Source: an uncultured Prevotella sp.
GTDB taxonomy: Bacteria > Bacteroidota > Bacteroidia > Bacteroidales > Bacteroidaceae
Direction: 5' to 3'
Assembly (NCBI GenBank): GCA_902497035.1
Contig: CABVDL010000037.1
Coordinates: 1 to 23,941, forward strand
DNA length: 23,941 nt
In this document: piece by piece, positions 8,061 to 14,925 of the stretch
How positions within the stretch are numbered: the first letter of the stretch is position 1
Layout: each line of letters begins with the position of its first letter
The notes under the pieces: model-generated
Told to the model about the DNA's origin: nothing
Seen by the model: only the letters and a program-made list of their open reading frames with translations
The model's database searches: none
Translations under genes and position numbers: made by a program

Positions 8061-11000
8061 TTAGAAAGAAACCTGGAGGCCCATGGTGTAAGTACGGTTC
8101 AGAGGATAGAGACGTCCAAGGTCGTCACTGGGATGCTCAGGGTCAACAAACTTCACCCCGGTAATGGTAAAGAGGTTGTAAGCGTTGACATAGAAGCGTA
8201 CACTGAAAGACGGCAGAGCCTTGATATGGCGCAGGGTATAACCCAGCTCTATCTGCTTGAGACGCAGGTAGGCGGTGCTTACCCGGTTGAAGTCGGAATT
8301 GGAGTAAGGATAATGCCCCGTATAGGCATAGTAGCCCTTTACCCATTCCGTAGCCGGATCATAGGGGTCGGCCGTAGCATCGGCAGGATGCCAGCGGTCC
8401 CAATACTGCTCCAACGCGCCGCCGGCACCCTGGCTTGAGCCCCAAATAGAATAGAGCGGCTCGGCATAGGCCATGGAACCCAAGGCTGAGCCCTGCCACA
8501 ACATGCTGAAATCAAAGTCTTTCCACGTGCAGTCAAAACTGAGACTGTAGTTCATCCAAGGTGTCTGGTCATAGGCGAAAGGATGCTCGTCGAGGCTGTT
8601 GATCTCACCGTCGCCATTCCAGTCCAGGTACTTGTAGTCGCCGGGAAGGACATCGCGGTCGTGATAGATGGAGTAATTCCAGATGTCATCCCAGTTTTTG
8701 AACCTTCCCGCTCCCTCGTAACCGAACTGCACGCCCTGGTAGCGGTTGTTGAGATTGTCGTGTCTCCACTGGTCATAGGCATTCGAATAGGGGCCATTCT
8801 GTACTGCGGTAAGATATTTCTGGCGCGTGATGGTCACCATGCCCTTCACGTTGTAATTGATATCCTTGCCGATATGGTATCTGTGACGCAGCTCCAGCTC
8901 CATGCCGAAGTTGCGGCTGCTGTTGGCATTCTCTCTCGGAGGATTGGCTCCTATCACCGTCGGGAACACCGAGTTGCGGTATTCATAGAGGCCGGTCAGC
9001 TTTCGGCTGAAGTAATCAAACGAGAAGCCGAACAAGCCATTGCCGAAGTCGAAGTCAACGCCCACGTCAAATGTCTTCGCCTTGTACCAGGAGATATTCT
9101 CGTTGGGAATGGCCATGGGAGTGGCGGCATAGACAAACTTTCCGTCAAAGATGTAGCCGGGAGCGTACTGATTGTAATACCCTTTCTCGGCATTGCCGCT
9201 CGTAGAGGGATAGGTGTAGCCGGACACCCAGTCGTAGCTGGCGCCGGAATCATCACCCATTTCACCATAGGAGAGACGGAACTTCAACTGGTCAACGTCT
9301 TCAAGGAATGAAATCTTCTTAAACCAAGGCTCCTCAGAGGCGACCCAACCAAGGGAAACAGAAGGGAAGAAGCCCCACCGGTGACCGGGAGCAAACTGCG
9401 AGCTGCCGTCGTAGCGGAACTGCCCCTCAACGAGATAGCGGCCGGCATAATTATAATTTACACGTCCGATAAAGGCATTGTAATTGACGGCATACACACT
9501 GCCCGGATAGCTGTTGCCCACCTGGCCTTCTTCCTCACCGTTGAACAGATAGGGAGAACTGAAGGCGAGATTGCGCGATGCGTAGAAATTGTCGCCCGTG
9601 CGGCGCTGGGATTCAAATCCCAGCACGGCAGAAACATTGTGCTTGCCAAAGTCTCGGAGATAATTGAGCGTGTATTGGCTGAGAAACTGCTGAGACTCGT
9701 AATGCTCACGCGTAAGCTTGGTGGGAGAACTTGAAGAGTAAAGTTTCTGCGTATAGTTGTCGGTTGCCGCGTCGTAGGCGTACTGGTAGTAAGCCTTCCG
9801 ATAGAGCTTGTTGTTGTTCTGTCGGTAGTCGTAGCTCATCATGGCCTTGGCCGTGAGTCCTTTCAACACACTCCACAACGTACCGAAATCGTATGACAGC
9901 GTCGCTGAGGTCTGCAACTGCCGCTGCTTGTACTGGCGGAAGCCGGAAATGTCTGAGGTCATCTCAGCCACGGCGTTCTCTTCCAGATCCAGACCCTCAT
10001 AGTTGAGCATCGTATTGGCTGCATCGGCATAGGCAGGATAAAGCACGCCCTGGCGCCAGTAGTTGCGGATGATGTCGGAAGAGGATGTATAAGGATTGTT
10101 CTGCACGTCGCTCATGCCGTTGATTTTCACGTCAAGCTTCAAGCCGCGCAATATCTCAGTCGTGATGTTCGACGTGAAGTTGTACTTGGAGTAATTGAGG
10201 TCGCCCGACTTGAACAAGCCCTGTTGATACAGATAGCCGAAGCTCAGGAAGTATTGCGTCTTTTCATTGCCGCCGGACACGGTGATATTCTGATTGGACT
10301 CCGGTGCGGTATCGGCAAAAATCAGCTTGTTCCAATCGGTCTCACGGCGTGTGCCGTTTCTGAAAGCCTCATAGTAATCGTCGGTGAACACTGGGGCACC
10401 GCCATTGACATTGTTCAATGCTCTCTCGTTGTAGAGGTCCATCGACTGGTAGGCATTGAGCAGCTTAGGCATGCTCTTGGGCTGCTGAATGGTGTAAGAG
10501 CCGCTATACGACACCTTTGTCTTGCCGGCCGAGCCTTTCTTCGTGGTAATCAGCACCACACCGTTGGCGGCACGCAATCCATAGATAGACGCGGAGGCAT
10601 CTTTCAAGACGGAGATGTCCTCTATATCATTGGCATTCATGCGCTGAAAGTCGCTCATCTCTCGGGGTACGCCGTCAATGATGACTAACGGAGACCCCAT
10701 GCCTCTCACGTCAAAGCTGTTGCGGTAGCTGCCCGGCTCGGCACTTTTCTGCCATACGCGCACACCCGCCACACGTCCCGTGAGCATGTTCTGGGGGTTC
10801 TCGTTCTTGGTACGTACCATCTCGTCACCCTTCACGGCTGCCACGGCTCCCGTGACCGAGCCGCGCTTCTGCACGCCGTAGCCTACGACCACGACATCCT
10901 GCAGAAGATTCTCGCTCTCAGTCATCTGTACCGACAGCTGGTGGCGCCCCTTAATGTCCTGGGTTACCGGGTCCATGCCGATATAATTGAAGACCAGCTT

Positions 11001-11210
11001 TCCGTTGGACGGCGCACTGATAACAAAATTACCGTCTATATCCGTCACCACCGCTGTCCTCGTGTCTTTTACCGTTACCGTAGCTCCTATGACGGGTTCA
11101 TTGTTCTGGTCTGTAACTTTTCCCTGCACCTTGATATTCTGCGCACACACCGTGAGGCAGGCCAAAGAAAAGGAGAAAAGTGCGAGACCTATTCTCTTTG
11201 TTGTATTCAT
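8061..11210 (-). CDS. SusC/RagA-family TonB-dependent glycan transporter
   Basis: The 1049-residue protein starts at the ATG at 11210 (MNTTKR), which gives a good signal peptide; an upstream in-frame TTG at 11222 is less likely. Residues about 25-100 form a carboxypeptidase-regulatory-like domain. Next come the SusC signature LLQDVVVVGYGVQKR (102-116) and the TonB plug with DVRGMGSPLVIIDGVP and ANGVVLITTKKG. The rest is a 22-strand-type beta barrel ending in the aromatic residue typical of outer-membrane proteins (LQVSF). It imports oligosaccharides into the periplasm with energy from TonB, together with the SusD encoded 20 bases downstream. No secretin/STN domain is present, so it is not an anti-sigma-coupled type, consistent with control by the divergent regulator. 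Confidence 0.97.
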   Translation of the reverse strand: MNTTKRIGLALFSFSLACLTVCAQNIKVQGKVTDQNNEPVIGATVTVKDTRTAVVTDIDGNFVISAPSNGKLVFNYIGMDPVTQDIKGRHQLSVQMTESENLLQDVVVVGYGVQKRGSVTGAVAAVKGDEMVRTKNENPQNMLTGRVAGVRVWQKSAEPGSYRNSFDVRGMGSPLVIIDGVPREMSDFQRMNANDIEDISVLKDASASIYGLRAANGVVLITTKKGSAGKTKVSYSGSYTIQQPKSMPKLLNAYQSMDLYNERALNNVNGGAPVFTDDYYEAFRNGTRRETDWNKLIFADTAPESNQNITVSGGNEKTQYFLSFGYLYQQGLFKSGDLNYSKYNFTSNITTEILRGLKLDVKINGMSDVQNNPYTSSSDIIRNYWRQGVLYPAYADAANTMLNYEGLDLEENAVAEMTSDISGFRQYKQRQLQTSATLSYDFGTLWSVLKGLTAKAMMSYDYRQNNNKLYRKAYYQYAYDAATDNYTQKLYSSSSPTKLTREHYESQQFLSQYTLNYLRDFGKHNVSAVLGFESQRRTGDNFYASRNLAFSSPYLFNGEEEGQVGNSYPGSVYAVNYNAFIGRVNYNYAGRYLVEGQFRYDGSSQFAPGHRWGFFPSVSLGWVASEEPWFKKISFLEDVDQLKFRLSYGEMGDDSGASYDWVSGYTYPSTSGNAEKGYYNQYAPGYIFDGKFVYAATPMAIPNENISWYKAKTFDVGVDFDFGNGLFGFSFDYFSRKLTGLYEYRNSVFPTVIGANPPRENANSSRNFGMELELRHRYHIGKDINYNVKGMVTITRQKYLTAVQNGPYSNAYDQWRHDNLNNRYQGVQFGYEGAGRFKNWDDIWNYSIYHDRDVLPGDYKYLDWNGDGEINSLDEHPFAYDQTPWMNYSLSFDCTWKDFDFSMLWQGSALGSMAYAEPLYSIWGSSQGAGGALEQYWDRWHPADATADPYDPATEWVKGYYAYTGHYPYSNSDFNRVSTAYLRLKQIELGYTLRHIKALPSFSVRFYVNAYNLFTITGVKFVDPEHPSDDLGRLYPLNRTYTMGLQVSF

Positions 11211-11247
11211 GCTTCTTGTCAATACTTAAACAAAATGTCCGTAGATA

Positions 11248-12711
11248 CTATTCACTGATATTCGAGAACTGGTAGTTGGCCAGCATGGCATATTCAGACG
11301 CATAGGTGAAACTGAACATTGCCTCTACTTTATTGCTGGCTGACGACAGGCTCCAGCCTAAAAGCAGGTTGACGGGCAGCAGTCCTTCCTTACGGAACTT
11401 GGCCCAGGCATAGTCAAGATTGTTCTGGTAGCTGTCGATGCAGGCGGCCGCATCAGCGCCCTGTCCCTGAGCCTCCAGATAGCCACGGAGCAACACATCG
11501 TTAAACCACGTGCTGAAGCCGTCAATCGGATAGCTGTAGTAGCCCTGCAGGTCGGCATCCTTTTTGGCAAAAGCCGCGAATGTGGCCGTGGTGAGGTTGC
11601 GCGCATCTTCTGCATAGCCGTCAATACGGGTCACACGATAGAGGTCGGCACAGCCCGACAACATCGTACCGCTGTTGTAGGTGTAGGCCTTTCCTGACGG
11701 CTTGGTCAGATCAAGTCCCTTTCTGTAGCGGACGCCATTCACGGTCTCATACTGGGGAGAATTGGCCGTAGCGCCAATCAGGTCGTAATAGACTCCAGAT
11801 GACATGATAAGATGCTGCTTCTGCCAGGCGTAAATCTTCTTGGCAAATTCAAGATAATAGTCAGCCTTTCTGACCGTCACCTCGTAGCGTCTGAGCTGGT
11901 TGTCTATCTTCCGATACGTGATTTTGTCGCCCTTGGTGCGGTAGGTCTCGTACAGCCATACCAATGAGCTCACCAGCGGGCCGTTGCTGCACGAGTGCTT
12001 GGTCACATAGCCCGGCCCCCAGGTAATGCCTCCGTACTCGTTGCCCTCAGCGTCGGGATAGCAGTCCCAGCCATCGAGCACATAGTCGGTAAGGTATTCG
12101 GCTTTCTGCAGATAGTCTGCTTTCCCCGTGATGCGGTACGACCTGAGCAGCTCTCGGATGAGCCACTCCTGGTCGTCATAAACATTGAGCACGCCCGTCA
12201 CATCGGCCTTGCCTTTTTCACTGGCCCTGTTGACAGCATAGATCGACCATTCCTTGGTCTGCGTGTAAGAGGTCAGCGTGTAGGTGCCCTTGTAATAGTC
12301 CAGTCCGTCATACAGCTTGTCAAGCAACTGCTCATAGCGGCTGTAGTTGTCGGCATAAAGCTCAGGTACCGCGCTCTTGCCATTCTTCAAAGCCTCCATC
12401 ACAGAGTTGACAGCCTCTATGGCCGAGGTGTACATCCACACGCTGCCCACCTCGGAAGAGGCGGCTCTCGTATATGGATTATAGTAACGCGCCATGGCTG
12501 TAGAGCCGTCCTTGAAATAATGTAGCATTGCAGAGTCAACAACAGCCATGGAATGTCTGATGTCAAGCACCGCCTTGTCAGCGCCCTGTTCGGTGGGAAG
12601 AGCCTCGCCGCCGATATTATAGGGAATGCTTTTCATCGCCTCGTTCTCACTGCACGAAGAGACAACGAGGAAATAGAAAATAGACGATATGATAAGAATT
12701 GTCTTTCTCAT
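11248..12711 (-). CDS. GH76 endo-alpha-1,6-mannanase-type lipoprotein
   Basis: From the ATG at 12711 (MRKTILII) this is a 487-residue lipoprotein with lipobox VSSC at Cys20; an ATG at 12726 adds five residues and spoils the signal peptide. The (alpha/alpha)6-barrel landmarks of GH76 are visible: the catalytic aspartate pair in YDDQEW (D179-D180), GGITWGP (228-234), KHSCSNGP (238-245) and a later YTYNSGTMLSG (YTYNxG motif). GH76 enzymes cut the alpha-1,6-mannose backbone of fungal mannan. As a lipoprotein it is probably surface-located and produces fragments for SusCD. It sits between the surface lipoprotein gene (25-base gap) and susC (37-base gap). Confidence 0.9.
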   Translation of the reverse strand: MRKTILIISSIFYFLVVSSCSENEAMKSIPYNIGGEALPTEQGADKAVLDIRHSMAVVDSAMLHYFKDGSTAMARYYNPYTRAASSEVGSVWMYTSAIEAVNSVMEALKNGKSAVPELYADNYSRYEQLLDKLYDGLDYYKGTYTLTSYTQTKEWSIYAVNRASEKGKADVTGVLNVYDDQEWLIRELLRSYRITGKADYLQKAEYLTDYVLDGWDCYPDAEGNEYGGITWGPGYVTKHSCSNGPLVSSLVWLYETYRTKGDKITYRKIDNQLRRYEVTVRKADYYLEFAKKIYAWQKQHLIMSSGVYYDLIGATANSPQYETVNGVRYRKGLDLTKPSGKAYTYNSGTMLSGCADLYRVTRIDGYAEDARNLTTATFAAFAKKDADLQGYYSYPIDGFSTWFNDVLLRGYLEAQGQGADAAACIDSYQNNLDYAWAKFRKEGLLPVNLLLGWSLSSASNKVEAMFSFTYASEYAMLANYQFSNISE

Positions 12712-12736
12712 TATTATATATAGCATTAATGGTCCT

Positions 12737-14569
12737 TTAATTGAGATCTACGCTGTAGATACACAGTTTGTTCTCCCCTGAGTTGTCAGTGCCTTTGTAA
12801 ACGCCCAGCACAAGCGTAACATCCTTGCCGTTGAACTGCGACAGGTCGAAGTTGAACTGTGCGTATTTCTCGGGAGACCCGGCACCGCCGTTCTGGTGGA
12901 TGAACCAGAAGCATCCGTGGTCGGCCTTGCCCCAGCTGTCGGCAACCGACGTAGAAGAGGGCTGGATGAACTTGACGTTCATATTGTCGTCGATGGCGGC
13001 CAGCTTGACGTAGGTGGCATTGTTGCCGTCAAAATTGCGGCAGCGGAGAGCCAGCGTGTTGTGGCCGGCCTGTATGCTGAACTTTGCATAGAAGTAGGCC
13101 TGAGGCTCGGTCAGGCTCACCTTAGTGCCGCCGCCGTTCGTCTTCATTACGAAGCCCTCGCCTGCAAAAGGCTCTGTGTCCTTGTGCAAGGGAACGAACG
13201 ACCAGAGAGCGGCGATGTGCTGCACGTCTCTCCACGAATGATAGGCCAAGCCATAGTTGTCCCTGTTGCCCGACTGGGGTGAGACACCGCAGAAATGATA
13301 GACATTGAGGGGCATGGCAGAGCGTACCATCTCACGTGTGAGTGCCCAATCAGAGAGTTCATCGTTGATGGGGGTACCCGACAGCCATCCCCAGTCACCC
13401 TCAGGGACTGCCTTGTTGTTGAAGGCCAGACGGCGCAACACGAACTGTTTGTAATAGTCGCCCGTACGCGCACGATAGATGCCGATGGCTATCACGATGT
13501 CCTTACCTACATAGTCGCTCAAGTCGAACACTTCGCTCGCATAGTTTTCCTGGGCAAGTGTGCGGTTGTCACCCAACTTTACGGCCGTAGGATTGGGCTG
13601 GCTCAAATCCACCACCTGAACGCCCCAGACGGCGGGGTCGGCTGTGGTGGAGTTGTGGGTGCGGCACTGTATCGTCATTATCTTATTGTCTTCGGTAATA
13701 TGCTTGCGTCCAAAGACATAGGAGTCAAACTGATTGAGATTGGCGGGATTGGCCTGACTTGCGGCATCGTTGCGTATTTGGAGCGTCGTGCCCTCGTTCT
13801 GTTCCTCCCACTGGCCAAAGAAGTCGAGGGTAGCCATGAAGTCGGTTGACCAGTCCCAATGGGGATAGTTCTGGCCATTGCGTCCGCCCCTTATCTCCGA
13901 GAAGGCCCAGAGGTCACAGTTCTGGAGGTCATCGAGCGTCTTGTGGGGCAATATCTGGCGCGCGCCCATTGTCACATCAATAGTGGCAACTCCATCGCTG
14001 AATCCATCAATACCAATTGTGCGGGTCACAGTCTCATAACCCTCGTAAGAGAAGGTCACCGTATAAGACTTCAAAGGAAGATTATCTAAAGAATAGGTAC
14101 CATCATCGCCTGTCTCGGTTGATAAAGCGTCACTTATGCTCACCTTCACGCCTTTAAGAGGCGCATTGCCGTTTTTAGCATCAAGAACGGTTCCACAAAT
14201 GTGTGCAGCCGCATACTCCATGCTTGCATTAACCAAGGCTCTGTGAGCCGTATAGCTTTTAGGCGTCACCGTTACGCTGATGGTCTGATAATCATTTTTC
14301 TCAAATGTGAGAATGGTCTTGGAGATTGGCACATTTTCCAAAACATATTCACCATTAGCATTAGTAGTGGCTGTCTGAGCTGACCCCTCAACGGTCACCT
14401 GTACATCAGCTAATGGAGAATTGTAGTCATCGGTTATCACGCCCGATATAGTGCCTACCCCATACGAAGTGGAATCTGAATCATCATCACTGCATGACGT
14501 CATCATTGAAGTTAACGTCCCCATTAATACAAGAGACATTAACCAAAATAACATTTGGTTGATTTTCAT
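12737..14569 (-). CDS. Multidomain surface lipoprotein, putative surface glycan-binding protein
   Basis: A 610-residue lipoprotein (lipobox MTSC, Cys26) followed at once by SDDDSD, an acidic cluster like the Bacteroidota surface-export signal. Two carboxypeptidase-regulatory-like beta sandwiches follow (about 38-102 and 122-201), each with the pattern G.I.D..N..PL..V.V. Two copies of a jelly-roll-like module come next: residues 346-384 (FDLSDYVGKDIVIAIGIY) and 571-610 (FDLSQFNGKDVTLVLGVY) align clearly, as do the strands upstream of them (near 298-321 and 505-528). No hydrolase motif was seen, so the modules probably bind carbohydrate. It is the first gene of the PUL transcript, in the position of a surface glycan-binding protein. 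Binding is inferred, not shown. Confidence 0.75.
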   Translation of the reverse strand: MKINQMLFWLMSLVLMGTLTSMMTSCSDDDSDSTSYGVGTISGVITDDYNSPLADVQVTVEGSAQTATTNANGEYVLENVPISKTILTFEKNDYQTISVTVTPKSYTAHRALVNASMEYAAAHICGTVLDAKNGNAPLKGVKVSISDALSTETGDDGTYSLDNLPLKSYTVTFSYEGYETVTRTIGIDGFSDGVATIDVTMGARQILPHKTLDDLQNCDLWAFSEIRGGRNGQNYPHWDWSTDFMATLDFFGQWEEQNEGTTLQIRNDAASQANPANLNQFDSYVFGRKHITEDNKIMTIQCRTHNSTTADPAVWGVQVVDLSQPNPTAVKLGDNRTLAQENYASEVFDLSDYVGKDIVIAIGIYRARTGDYYKQFVLRRLAFNNKAVPEGDWGWLSGTPINDELSDWALTREMVRSAMPLNVYHFCGVSPQSGNRDNYGLAYHSWRDVQHIAALWSFVPLHKDTEPFAGEGFVMKTNGGGTKVSLTEPQAYFYAKFSIQAGHNTLALRCRNFDGNNATYVKLAAIDDNMNVKFIQPSSTSVADSWGKADHGCFWFIHQNGGAGSPEKYAQFNFDLSQFNGKDVTLVLGVYKGTDNSGENKLCIYSVDLN

Positions 14570-14602
14570 ATTATTTTAGTATTTAGTTAAAGAATCTGGT
14601 TG

Positions 14603-14650
14603 CAAAAATAGAATTGGCATGGTTAAAGATTGGGTTAAATTAGGGATAAA
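14603..14650 (-). promoter_or_regulatory. PUL promoter with tandem heptamer operator
   Basis: On the minus strand TATTTTTG at 14610-14603 matches the Bacteroidota -7 consensus TAnnTTTG exactly, 33 bases ahead of the first PUL start codon. No TTTG is found at the usual -33 position. Instead there are three direct repeats, TTTATCC, TTTAACC and TTTAACC, at 14650-14644, 14639-14633 and 14627-14621, with start-to-start spacing of 11 and 12 bases and ending 10 bases before the -7 element. Direct repeats one helical turn apart just upstream of the -10 box are how SARP activators bind. Activator dependence is inferred. Confidence 0.6.
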
Positions 14651-14849
14651 TCCGGCAAAAACACATTAATTCTTTATCTTTTAACCCTGTTTCAGCAAAA
14701 TAACACCGTCATTTGCCAACTGTGCCTTACAAAAAGTCATATTGAAATCATGCCTGCCGATACCTGCAAGAAACGTAATATATGAAAAACTTATCCCGAA
14801 ATTTGGAAATCAAGTGTAATAGTTGTAATTTTACCCAATAAAAGACAAC

Positions 14850-14882
14850 TTTCAATCATCCGTCCCCTGCCAATCATATTTG
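14850..14882 (+). promoter_or_regulatory. Weak candidate promoter of the regulator gene
   Basis: CATATTTG at 14875-14882 differs by one base from TAnnTTTG, and TTTC at 14850-14853 lies 21 bases upstream in place of TTTG. Immediately downstream GGATAAA (14887-14893) and TTTAACC (14904-14910) form a facing pair before the start codon at 14926, a layout compatible with autoregulation. Confidence 0.33.
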
Positions 14883-14925
14883 GAAAGGATAAAAAAGGGG
14901 ATTTTTAACCTGTCTCCATCTAAAA

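Larger units (their letters stand above)
14570..14925. promoter_or_regulatory. Divergent control region between the mannan PUL and the regulator
   Basis: This 356-base AT-rich spacer separates two divergent starts. It contains the heptamer GGTTAAA four times: plus strand at 14621-14627 and 14633-14639, minus strand (TTTAACC) at 14680-14686 and 14904-14910. The variant GGATAAA occurs at 14644-14650 and 14887-14893. By base composition alone fewer than one such heptamer is expected here. The minus-strand PUL promoter and a weak plus-strand promoter lie inside it. No open reading frame or structured RNA was recognised. Confidence 0.7.

Noticed and set aside
11211..11222. Upstream TTG start for SusC
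   Set aside because: The ATG at 11210 gives a cleaner signal peptide; the four extra residues MTRS add nothing recognisable.
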